From the NCBI GenBank assembly GCA_039198585.1, contig JBCCTJ010000010.1, forward strand, positions 1-33,651: 33,651 nucleotides of DNA, in the 5' to 3' direction. The stretch's first letter is position 1. The number at the start of each line of letters is the position of its first letter. The notes beneath the pieces are model-generated. The model was given only the letters and a program-made list of their open reading frames with translations. It made no database searches and was not told where the DNA came from. Both the position numbers and the translations under genes were made by a program. Below are positions 9,374 through 17,414 of the stretch, piece after piece. Source of the DNA: JBCCTJ01 sp039198585 (lineage in GTDB: Bacteria; Bacteroidota; Bacteroidia; Cytophagales; Amoebophilaceae).

Positions 9374-10228
9374 GGGGGTGTCATAAGTCAAGCAAATTTT
9401 CCTGGTTTGAAGAAATAAAATGTCTACTTTCTGAAATTTTGCGCAAAAACTCTATGGCTTCTAAAGAAAAAAATATCTCACTGATCAAGATCAAAGAAAG
9501 TCGATTTTTTAATGGAGAGTAGCTATAGTACCTTCCATCAAGGAACTTATTCCACTAAATACGCTTGACCTCTAAGCCGCTTTTCTAAGAAGCAGTGTGG
9601 CACTCATCCGATGATTTATTTTCACGGCATTAGCTGTATATATTTCAAAAAACATTCAACCTCTTTGTATTTTTTCTGTAGGAGTATTGATTCTTTTAAG
9701 CTAATCTTGTTCTTTTTTATTTCCATAATGAATTATACGTTCCCAATTAATTTTGTGATTCTTTAGTTGCTCTTCTGTTGAAATCCGAATTCCACAAAAG
9801 AACTGATAGTTATTAGATATTGTCATTGATTTGCTTAGTAAGCCTCTTGTAAGAAGCTTGACTATAAGATTTAAGTAATATGAAAGCTACCCCCTTTCCT
9901 TGAGGTGGAAAATAAATGTAGGCCTTTTTTATTACCTCTAAGACTCATAGTCTTTCCGATTTTCTTCAAAGGTATGGCTTTATACATCTTTCTTATATCG
10001 CTCTCCAGAAACAATGGATCTTGTCTTTCTAAGTTTTGAGGAAGAAAAAAATGAGAAAAATAATTGAAAACTCTAAGTTCGCTCTATATTATACATTTAA
10101 TTAAAGGCTCTTTTTTAGCTATTTGTTTGAATTTTGGGGTATTTCTACCTATAAAAATGTCTCTTATTTACTAGATTAGATAGAAATTAGGTGTTTTTTT
10201 AGATTATTTTTTTATTGCTGACACTCTC
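9374..10228. mobile_element. Remnant of an insertion sequence with imperfect ends
   Basis: The stretch between atpD and the DMT transporter is a decayed IS. The left end reads GGGGGTGTCATAAGTCAAGC at about 9374; the right end, on the other strand, reads GAGAGTGTCAGCAATA near 10228. The two share the GTGTCA core and are probably eroded terminal repeats. Between them lies a broken minus-strand transposase (separate entry). No atpC or other gene is seen in 9328-10296. The element's boundaries are approximate. Confidence 0.5.
9615..10065 (-). pseudogene. Decayed transposase, N- and C-terminal pieces
   Basis: Minus-strand translation gives three recognisable transposase pieces in different frames. 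DPLFLESDIRKMYKAIPL then KKIGKTMSLRGNKKG near 10040-9920 resembles an N-terminus; KSYSQASYKRLTKQI and NYQFFCGIRI near 9880-9780 resemble the YQ.FCGI segment of DDE transposases; TPTEKIQ and MFFEIYTANAVKINHRM near 9690-9610 resemble the C-terminal 'KTE..WIFFGIHTANAVKI' block. Several stops and frame changes and a missing middle (the catalytic DDE region) mean it cannot be active. The family was not assigned by search; it is different from the IS256-like gene at the left edge. Confidence 0.7.
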
Positions 10229-10296
10229 TAAGTAATTATGATTTATCCTTTTCAGGATTCTCTTTTCATGAATGCACTATTTCTCTAGCTTATAGT

Positions 10297-11235
10297 TTAT
10301 CTCACCTGTGATTGTGTAGCTTGAGTAAAGGCTACTTTATTTGTTCTTATCCATCTTCTTGTTTTCTCTTTTTTCATCATAGTATTCATTGTGACCAGTA
10401 TGATAGAACAGACTAGGATAGTCCCACATATAGAATAGTTACAAGAATCTCCTGTAGCGTAGAGCTGCATAAAATAAGCAATAATAGGAGTAAAAGGCAT
10501 TAATGTAGAGACTACTAAGGGGCCCAATTTTTGGATGGAACTTTGAAAAAAAAAGACCATCAGCACAGATAGTAAAAAGCCAGACAGAATCATATTTCGA
10601 TAGTCTACAAGTTGCAATCCTTGCCAGCTCTTGTGTGCAAGCACTGCTGCTGCTGCTACCAGCATAGGTAGAACAAAACGAACAGAAATCACTTCAGCAA
10701 CAGAAAATTTTTTTTTGAACAGTCTTCTAGAAAAAATAGCTAAACAGCTATTCCCAAGGCCTGCCAGTATACCAAATACTGCTCCTATGTAAATATTTTC
10801 CTGACTATTTACTTTACTTTGGTAGTAGTGTGCAATAATGGTCATACAAATAATCACACAAAAAATCGCTACAATAGTGGGTATGTTGCGTTGGTAATCC
10901 TTAAAAGGTGTAAGAAAAAAGAAGGTAAAAACTGAAGCGGCTGCTAAGTCAATGCAGAGAACTAGCGGAGCTTCGATATATTGAAGTGCCAACACATAAG
11001 AAAAACCCCAATAGGCTGTTGTGGATAGATTAATAGCAATCACACTGTTGATATTCTTGTAGATTTTTTTTCTGAGTAGGACAATCTTTCGCAAAGCAAT
11101 ACTACCATACATCAATAAACTCAACCCAAAAGAGAAAAATAGGATAAGACTTTTATCATAATGCATGTTTCCTATTAGTACTTTAGATGCAGCTAAAGCA
11201 AAGCAAAACAAGGTGATATATAGATAGCCTATCAT
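10297..11235 (-). CDS. EamA/DMT-superfamily transporter
   Basis: 312 aa, about ten hydrophobic segments arranged as two five-helix halves, the usual plan of drug/metabolite (EamA, RhaT-like) transporters in the inner membrane. The second half contains GLGNSCLAIFSRRLFKKK and QSSIQKLGPLVVSTLMPFTPIIAYF, which resembles the EamA 'A......P....L.PV.A..' helix. The C-terminus is basic. Intracellular bacteria often use DMT proteins to import host metabolites such as amino acids, nucleotide-sugars or S-adenosylmethionine, but no substrate can be read from this sequence. The gene stands apart from its minus-strand neighbours (235 bp to the next gene start). Confidence 0.75.
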   Translation of the reverse strand: MIGYLYITLFCFALAASKVLIGNMHYDKSLILFFSFGLSLLMYGSIALRKIVLLRKKIYKNINSVIAINLSTTAYWGFSYVLALQYIEAPLVLCIDLAAASVFTFFFLTPFKDYQRNIPTIVAIFCVIICMTIIAHYYQSKVNSQENIYIGAVFGILAGLGNSCLAIFSRRLFKKKFSVAEVISVRFVLPMLVAAAAVLAHKSWQGLQLVDYRNMILSGFLLSVLMVFFFQSSIQKLGPLVVSTLMPFTPIIAYFMQLYATGDSCNYSICGTILVCSIILVTMNTMMKKEKTRRWIRTNKVAFTQATQSQVR

Positions 11236-11470
11236 GGATTTAAGTTGGTTATAGTGAGTTGTGGCTTGTCATGGAGTCAAACCCCAATTTGTTATATAAT
11301 ATAAAGAGTCATCTGAAAAAAAGAAATAAACCACATGATACTCTATAAAAAGACTGGTTGTTACTAGCAGCTACTTTGTTTAGATAATTATCACTGTATT
11401 ACAAAAATCAAATATATATTTTTATTGTTCACAGAAACTTACCTAGGCGATCTATTGATTGGATTTCTCT

Positions 11471-11995
11471 TTAGTTGTCTTGGGAAGCGTTATTGGCTCT
11501 TTTTCTGACTAGAAAAATCATCAATGAAATGGTAACTATGCCGATACTTAATGCAAAAATATGCGCTAAAAAGGTGCCTATTTTCTTGATTCCCTTCATG
11601 GTTCGTATGTATTGATGTAGGAAAATAAGCATAGCTGTTTGTGACTCCAGTAACATTGCTCTTGTTTGTCGCATCGTAATTAATACCTCACTTCTTTCAT
11701 GTGCAAACCATCCTTTGGCATAAGGCTGTTTTTCTTGAGCAAAAGCAGCTTTGATATTTTCTAGCTTTCTCATGTCTTCTTTAATAATGGTCTCGTCAGA
11801 AGGTAGGTTATGGATATCTTGAAAAGGAATTGTATTTTGGTAAAGTTTAACCAAGGCTTTTTTCTCCAATAAGAAGGCACTTTTATCACGGTGTGAGGAT
11901 ATGTGTAAACCTATGCTAATGCCTACTCCTGCACCTAATAATAAAGAAAATAGAACCGAGCAGATAGTGAAAACAATATTTTTAAAATAATTCAT
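11471..11995 (-). CDS. Small protein with N- and C-terminal transmembrane helices, unknown function
   Basis: 174 aa, not recognised. A hydrophobic helix at about 7-30, rich in small residues (LLLGAGVGISIGL), and another at about 142-163 (FALSIGIVTISLMIFLV) flank a polar, probably helical central region of about 110 residues. Both ends carry charged tails. The gene lies 28 bp downstream of the 605-aa repeat protein on the same strand, so the two are probably one transcription unit and may work together at the membrane. No motif suggests an activity. Confidence 0.6.
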   Translation of the reverse strand: MNYFKNIVFTICSVLFSLLLGAGVGISIGLHISSHRDKSAFLLEKKALVKLYQNTIPFQDIHNLPSDETIIKEDMRKLENIKAAFAQEKQPYAKGWFAHERSEVLITMRQTRAMLLESQTAMLIFLHQYIRTMKGIKKIGTFLAHIFALSIGIVTISLMIFLVRKRANNASQDN

Positions 11996-12023
11996 AATAG
12001 CCTATTGGTTTTTTAATTGCATG

Positions 12024-13841
12024 CTATTTCTTGCTTTTAGGCATTTTTTTGCGGTTACTCATCTTAAAGAGTAGCTGTACTGCTTTAGTGACAGCTAGGC
12101 AGGTAATTGCCATGATAGCTATTCGAATTGTATTAGCAGTATCTATGAGTATGCTTTCAACCGTTTTGCTTCTTTTGTCAAGATTCTTGATCAGTATATT
12201 GAGCTCATTACCTGTTTTTACGGCGACATGGCTCATATTCTCTACTGCTGCTTCGCTACTTTTGAGTAATTTATTAGCTGATTGTAGGGTAGTAGTCTCT
12301 CCTTCGCTATTACTTGCTCCCATTTTTTTTAGTATGTTATTTATTTTTTTTGTTATATCATTTAGGTTTTCGGTAGTTTCTGTCAGCCTTTTGACTAGTA
12401 GGTTATTCCCATCATTATCTTGTGTAGCTAAAGCACTGCTTATAGTATATGCGTTTTTTAAGATGCTTTCGCATGACTTAGTTTTTTTCTCAATCTGATT
12501 TAATATATTATCCGTTTTATAAACTAGATTATGCATATTGGTCACTATAGGTAGGTTCCCTTCTTGATCTACATAGTTGCTGAGTCCTGTGGTAAGCACA
12601 GCAATATTATGCATGATTGCCTTGCTATTTTCTATAAGTGGTGCAACGCTCGCAGTATCTACTATCTCAGCGATGCCTTGCGTGATTTTTTTGAAGTCTT
12701 GTATGATAGTGATACCTTCCTCTCCCTTTTCAATTAGCTCTTGCTCCAAAGCAGAGGAAAGGTTTTTTGCGCTTTGTGTGATCTGCTGAAAGTTCTCAAT
12801 TAGCTTAATTTGTCCCTCTTTATCGACTTGCGCTATGCTATTTGATACTAGTTTTAGGTTATTGATCGCTTGTTCTACATCGTTTAGTAAACCCTTGACC
12901 ATAGTTCCTTTGTCTTCAATTTCACTTACCAACATTGAGCTAATTACTTTGAATTGGTTGAGGATGACTTGAGTTTCTTGATCGACTTTTTGAGATATAC
13001 TATTGATCTGATGGAGTATCCCCTTTGTGTCTTCCATAAGGCTGATTCTGCCATTGGGGTCTATCTCTTGACTGAAAAGATTCAAGAGATTATTGATTTT
13101 ACATACCATCTCCTTAATCACTGGACTATTATTGTCCACCATCTTGTTCAAGGTGGCTGTGATCTGATTAAGATGGCTAGTAGTTTCTTGTATATCTTTC
13201 ATTACCTGGATGCTTTTACTCCCTTTGATCTCTTTTCCCAAAGCAGTTACTAGATTAGCTACAGTACTTGTGATTATTTCGCAGTCTTTTACAATTGTCC
13301 ACTTTCCATCTTTACTTTGAGGTTGCTTTTTAATTTCTTCTAACATATTACCTATATTTTTTATAAGATATTTACAATTTTTGACTATGGTAATCTGCCC
13401 TTTTTCGTCTATTTCTTCTACTAAACTTGCTGTAATAATAGAAAGGTCCTTAGCTGTTTTTTTGATATTGTTTATTAATTCAATTTCTTCTTCCGGGCTT
13501 ATATTCTTTTTTACTTCTCCTGCGATATATTTCACGTGCTCTGTGATCGTTACTATATTATTGCTTAGCTGACTTTTGCCATTTTTATTTGTCTCGTTTG
13601 TTAGCTCTTCTAAAAAAATACTTAGTTGATTAGTCAATTTCCCCATCTTAGTCATGGTACTTTTGGCTTGATCTTTTATACTAAGATTTTTTTTCTTGTT
13701 TTTTTTATTAAATGAAGGAAAAAAACCTCCACTTTTATCTTTTTTTTTATTGTTTGTTGCTTGTGTAAAAGAACCCCAAAAAACTACTATTGGAAGTAGG
13801 TAGAAGAATATTTTCATGTATAAATTTTTATTTTTGAACAT
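12024..13841 (-). CDS. Long repeat-rich helical protein, signal peptide plus C-terminal membrane anchor
   Basis: 605 aa, family not recognised. A signal peptide covers about 1-30 (MKIFFYLLPIVVFWGSFTQA; the Met at residue 9 could also be the start). A Lys/Ser-rich linker follows, then about 500 residues of degenerate helical repeats of roughly 40-50 residues. Recurring units have the form 'D..G.I.L......I......I...L': DEKGQITIVKNCKYLIKNI, DPNGRISLMEDTKGILHQI, DKEGQIKLIENFQQITQSA, DQEGNLPIVTNMHNLVYKT. A transmembrane helix at about 573-592 and a basic tail (NRKKMPKSKK) end the protein. The layout suggests an elongated rod tethered to a membrane. A promoter-like box lies just upstream, and the two-TM gene follows directly. 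Confidence 0.65.
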   Translation of the reverse strand: MFKNKNLYMKIFFYLLPIVVFWGSFTQATNNKKKDKSGGFFPSFNKKNKKKNLSIKDQAKSTMTKMGKLTNQLSIFLEELTNETNKNGKSQLSNNIVTITEHVKYIAGEVKKNISPEEEIELINNIKKTAKDLSIITASLVEEIDEKGQITIVKNCKYLIKNIGNMLEEIKKQPQSKDGKWTIVKDCEIITSTVANLVTALGKEIKGSKSIQVMKDIQETTSHLNQITATLNKMVDNNSPVIKEMVCKINNLLNLFSQEIDPNGRISLMEDTKGILHQINSISQKVDQETQVILNQFKVISSMLVSEIEDKGTMVKGLLNDVEQAINNLKLVSNSIAQVDKEGQIKLIENFQQITQSAKNLSSALEQELIEKGEEGITIIQDFKKITQGIAEIVDTASVAPLIENSKAIMHNIAVLTTGLSNYVDQEGNLPIVTNMHNLVYKTDNILNQIEKKTKSCESILKNAYTISSALATQDNDGNNLLVKRLTETTENLNDITKKINNILKKMGASNSEGETTTLQSANKLLKSSEAAVENMSHVAVKTGNELNILIKNLDKRSKTVESILIDTANTIRIAIMAITCLAVTKAVQLLFKMSNRKKMPKSKK

Positions 13842-13864
13842 ATTTTTTTGAAAAAAATGAAGGT

Positions 13865-13872
13865 CAAAATTA
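13865..13872 (-). promoter_or_regulatory. -7 element of the 605-aa repeat protein gene
   Basis: On the minus strand TAATTTTG fits TAnnTTTG and ends about 23 bp before the ATG at 13841. No convincing -33 box is visible. Confidence 0.35.
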
Positions 13873-13961
13873 TAGAAAAAAAATGGTTTTTAAAACTTTG
13901 AACATATTATCATTGTTTTTGTCTATAGATGACCGCTTGGTTATTGATCTACCCACTCTTA

Positions 13962-14567
13962 TTACCCCTTTGTGCTTTTTTTGCGAGTCTCCCAAGCACC
14001 TGTTATGTAACTAAACAAATTAAATAGAGAAAAGAAAATCAACCATACTAATCCTACGATCATGCAAAAGTCACTCACCTCTCTAACCTGTAGTTTTTTT
14101 ACTTTTTCTAAGATACTAGGATCTAGTTTCAGAAGCATAATTAAACACTCTACTTGATTCTCTTTGTAAAAATAGAAGCATAATGCTTGAGAAAAGGTAA
14201 TAAGGGAACTACCTGAGTTGATTAAAGAAGCCACCGTTCCAAAAAAGAAAACCCAGCTTATGAGGTAATAATATTCGCGTGGTCTCATTGTGAATTGAAA
14301 AAATTGAGAGCACCCTAGTAAAAAAAGAGGGAAATAAAAGGAGGAGATAATAATACCTGTTACTGTACGTCGCATTGTTATATCTTCTCCCTGCCCTAAT
14401 ACTATGAGAACAAGTGAAAAAAAAAGAGCAATGAGTATATTCCCATCCAGTTCAACGTCTTGACCTGTTACCCAAAAACCGACTAGGTAGACAAAAAGTC
14501 CTCCTACGAAAGAAAAAGATTTAATATTTTTAGCTCTATATCTCATTAAAGTATAAGTTAGAAACAA
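13962..14567 (-). CDS. Polytopic membrane protein, unknown function
   Basis: 201 aa with about five hydrophobic segments (roughly 20-34, 44-58, 69-87, 102-120 and 168-188) and a positively charged C-terminus (RKKSTKG), consistent with an inner-membrane protein. No motif or family is recognised. It lies upstream of the repeat protein on the same strand, but a 120-bp gap with a promoter-like box separates them. The start used is the first Met of the frame (MFLTYTLMRYRAKN); Met8 is an alternative. Confidence 0.6.
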   Translation of the reverse strand: MFLTYTLMRYRAKNIKSFSFVGGLFVYLVGFWVTGQDVELDGNILIALFFSLVLIVLGQGEDITMRRTVTGIIISSFYFPLFLLGCSQFFQFTMRPREYYYLISWVFFFGTVASLINSGSSLITFSQALCFYFYKENQVECLIMLLKLDPSILEKVKKLQVREVSDFCMIVGLVWLIFFSLFNLFSYITGAWETRKKSTKG

Positions 14568-14757
14568 CTATTTATTTTTTATGTCTAATAGATGACGATG
14601 TAATCAAAATATCTTTTTGTCAAACGTTTTATGCATCCCCAATATAGCATTTAAACAGTATTACTCCTCTTTGTCGAATTGGTTTATGCAACTTATGTCA
14701 GTTAGTTACTACTCTTCGTTACCTTCTTGATAACATTTATAGCTTTTTTTATAAGTG

Positions 14758-14832
14758 TCGGGATGGCAGGATTTGAACCTGCGACCTCTCGCCCCCCAGA
14801 CGAGTGCGCTAACCGGACTGCGCCACATCCCG
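14758..14832 (-). tRNA. tRNA-Pro (anticodon GGG)
   Basis: The minus strand folds as a full cloverleaf: acceptor stem CGGGATG with CATCCCG, D-stem GCGC/GCGC, anticodon stem CTCGT/GCGAG with loop CTGGGGG (anticodon GGG), a TTCAAAT T-loop closed by GCAGG/CCTGC, and discriminator A73. The C1-G72 pair with A73 is the standard bacterial proline-tRNA signature. The 3' CCA is not encoded, so it must be added by the CCA enzyme whose gene is in this window. Confidence 0.95.
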
Positions 14833-14837
14833 TGGGA

Positions 14838-14845
14838 CAAACATA
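14838..14845 (-). promoter_or_regulatory. -7 element of tRNA-Pro
   Basis: The minus strand reads TATGTTTG, a full match to TAnnTTTG, ending five bases before the mature tRNA 5' end. Spacing fits transcription starting at or near the mature tRNA. Confidence 0.5.
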
Positions 14846-14996
14846 GTCATTTTTCTGATAGCATAGCATATGTTGCTGGGTACGCTGCTATCTATATAAG
14901 TAGTAGTTATGATAGATAAAAGTGGCCACTACTATTTTTGATTGGTTAGAATTTTTTTGTACCTTGAATACTGTCTTAAAGTATTAATGCAATCTA

Positions 14997-16145
14997 ATGA
15001 TCAGTACACAATTTAGCTTCAAGCGATATAGTATCGGAATACTGCTCTACCTAGCTAACGTTATCTCAACTTGCTATGCAGCAGAAAAACAACAATCTAC
15101 AATCCAGGAATTCTTACAGAACAACAAATTAGGTGCTTATTTCCAAGCCATTAGAGAAGAAGGTTATGAAGAACTGTATGATTTTCTGGAAGCGAATCAA
15201 GACGAACTACAAGAACTGGCTGTTAGTCCCTCTCTAGCAATGAAAAAACCACACCAAAGAAAATTCCTGGAATTGATCAATCAACTTCAAAAAAAGCAAA
15301 TAGTTGAGCAACTTCAGCAAGCTGAACGAATCCAAGAAAAACAGCTACTGAATAGGCATCAACAAGTAAAATATCAAAAAGAGTTGAAAAAATTATCTCC
15401 TATGGGTGGTTATCAATTATTAGTGCAATATGATATGCGTAAAGTTGAGAAAATAAAAGTTATTCAGGAAGCTAGCAGTGGTAATCAGAAAGAAGTTCAA
15501 GAAGTTGAAGTTAACGTATGGAACCACTATGAAAAGAACTGTCCTACTTTAATCACAACAATTGCTTGCTTTGCTTGTACATCTATGGAACAAATCATTG
15601 AATTAGGTAATATAATGGGTAGTATCGACTATGCTAATCAAATAGCACAAGAAATGGCAGCAAAGAATCGCCCAATCTACATCAGGAGTAGTCAAGCGTG
15701 GGAAAAACAGTGCCAAAAGTACAAAGATCAACTTGCTGAAAAATATCAGCAATTCTACGGGCATACTTTATATCCTATTAAAGGTGAGATATACAATGTG
15801 ATGCTTTTCCATCATTTTTCTGATATAGATATTTTTGTACTGGTAAGGTGTTTGAGTTATTTATTGTATTTGGCAAATGATCAAAAGCAAGGTGCCCTTG
15901 CTCAAGGAGAGAGTAGTTCAACGAAAAGGATGAGTATCAAGAGTAGAGTAAATAGTGTAGTGTGCAATTGTCAGCTACAAAATATGCTAACTTTAAGGAA
16001 GTTAGATCCGAAAAACCTTGATGGGTTTATTCAGACAATTAGCGAACCTCTACAAAACATTAATATATCAGCTGCTCAGGAATACCAGCAGGCTATTTAT
16101 AGGGAATTAGTTAAAAAGCAGCAAACTCAGCTTTTAAAAAAGTAA
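14997..16145 (+). CDS. Secreted protein with an N-terminal SAM (sterile alpha motif) domain
   Basis: 382 aa. Residues 1-29 form a likely signal peptide (hydrophobic core SIGILLYLANVIST, cleavage near CYAA). Residues about 35-98 fit a SAM domain: IQEFLQNNKLGAYFQAIREE, then GYEELYDFLEANQDELQELA, and a final helix QRKFLELINQL, matching the family pattern 'FL....L..Y...F...G...L..L...DL..LG.....R.K.L..I..L'. SAM domains are small helical protein-interaction modules, common in eukaryotes and uncommon in bacteria. A Gln/Lys-rich helical linker follows, then an unrecognised C-terminal region of about 230 residues (NHYEKNCPTLITTIACFACT, MLFHHFSDIDIFVLVRCLSY). The signal peptide plus a eukaryotic interaction module suggests a host-facing protein; this is inference. 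Confidence 0.65.
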   Translation: MISTQFSFKRYSIGILLYLANVISTCYAAEKQQSTIQEFLQNNKLGAYFQAIREEGYEELYDFLEANQDELQELAVSPSLAMKKPHQRKFLELINQLQKKQIVEQLQQAERIQEKQLLNRHQQVKYQKELKKLSPMGGYQLLVQYDMRKVEKIKVIQEASSGNQKEVQEVEVNVWNHYEKNCPTLITTIACFACTSMEQIIELGNIMGSIDYANQIAQEMAAKNRPIYIRSSQAWEKQCQKYKDQLAEKYQQFYGHTLYPIKGEIYNVMLFHHFSDIDIFVLVRCLSYLLYLANDQKQGALAQGESSSTKRMSIKSRVNSVVCNCQLQNMLTLRKLDPKNLDGFIQTISEPLQNINISAAQEYQQAIYRELVKKQQTQLLKK

Positions 16146-16486
16146 GCTTAAGATTGCTAAAGCCTTTGTCTAGACAACTTTATATCTAATCTAGAAGCTT
16201 GATATGATCCATTGCGAAAAGGATATTGATCTCCTATCCATGAGATAGTGTTGACTATTATTGCAGTCATCTTTGGACAAATTGAGAGAGCTGGCTTTAC
16301 CAGTTGGCTGTGGTCTACTAGTTGGTATTCCCAATATTTTTTAAAATATCGATGTATATTGCATGCCAGCTTAGTTTTGAATGCAAACAGTAGCTAGCTT
16401 ATCCATGCAGTATATAGAAATAGGCAAAAAAATGATCAATTTCAACTAATTTTTATCTATTCATTTTTAATATTAACTTAGGTATT

Positions 16487-16999
16487 ATGGAACGTATAAT
16501 CACAATGATGAAAAGAGTACTAGCAAGTAGTTATGCAGTATATCTTAAAACACAGAACTATCACTGGAATATTAGGAGTCGCCATGCATTTCGTTCTCTT
16601 CATAAGCTGTTTGAAGAGCAATACGAGGAGCTTGCAGAGGCGGTTGATACCATTGCTGAGCACATTCGTCAGTTAGGAAGCTTGGTACCTGCTTCTTTTA
16701 CTGACTTTCAAGTTCTTTCTAAGATAAAGGATGGCGATGAATGTCTCTATGCTGATCAGATGATAGAAGATTTAGCGGAAGATCAGGAGAAACTCATAGC
16801 AATCATCAATGAGGGGATTACGCTCACAAATGGTACGCAAGATAAAGCGACAGAAGATCTTTTGATAGATAGACTTCGAGTCCATAAAAAGAATAAATGG
16901 ATGCTGGAATCTAGCTTACAAGAACGAGTACAACATATTGATCACTATGAAAGAGGAAAACAGGAAGACCTATCTATCAGTACTATGCAAGAAAATTGA
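16487..16999 (+). CDS. dps: Dps/ferritin-like DNA-protection protein
   Basis: 170 aa. Dps proteins assemble as hollow 12-mers that oxidise and store iron with hydrogen peroxide, protecting DNA in the cytosol. The ferroxidase helix region is clear: QNYHWNIRSRHAFRSLHKLF then EEQYEELAEAVDTIAEHIRQ, with candidate ligands H26, H39, D54 and E58. The loop between the two His is one residue longer than in some family members. Length is normal for the family. The gene stands alone; the 341 bp before it (16146-16486) and the 415 bp after it (17000-17414) show no gene or clear site that I can support. Confidence 0.9.
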   Translation: MERIITMMKRVLASSYAVYLKTQNYHWNIRSRHAFRSLHKLFEEQYEELAEAVDTIAEHIRQLGSLVPASFTDFQVLSKIKDGDECLYADQMIEDLAEDQEKLIAIINEGITLTNGTQDKATEDLLIDRLRVHKKNKWMLESSLQERVQHIDHYERGKQEDLSISTMQEN

Positions 17000-17414
17000 G
17001 TTTTCTGAAAAAAAGATTAAACAATGTTTGATCGTTTATCTTTTTCTCGGGTGAATCAGGAGAATACAAAACTGTAAAAATCATTTAAAAAATAGTTGTT
17101 AGGCGACTCTATTAACATTTCTTAGCTAAAAATAGCTGATAAAAATTGTAAAAATATCCGAAAATGAAAAAAAGTACCCAAAAGGGGTGAATTTTTACTT
17201 ATGGATATAAAGGGCAAACTTTCTCTACAACTAACATGGAATGTTTTTAAACAGAAATGCCTTTGTTGCTGATTACCCCTTTCTCTCAGTCAATCATGTG
17301 CCTCAGTCTAGCAATATCTGAGATGGACAAATATCCTTTTCTACCCAACTACGTATCCTACTGATGGCTCTTTATTATTGTTGATCAACTGATTCTTGGA
17401 TTATACGGAGATGA

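Noticed and set aside
12031..13572. Several plus-strand frames of 60-155 codons opposite the 605-aa gene
   Set aside because: They are antisense shadows of the repeat-rich gene, with Ser/Leu-rich composition and no motifs.
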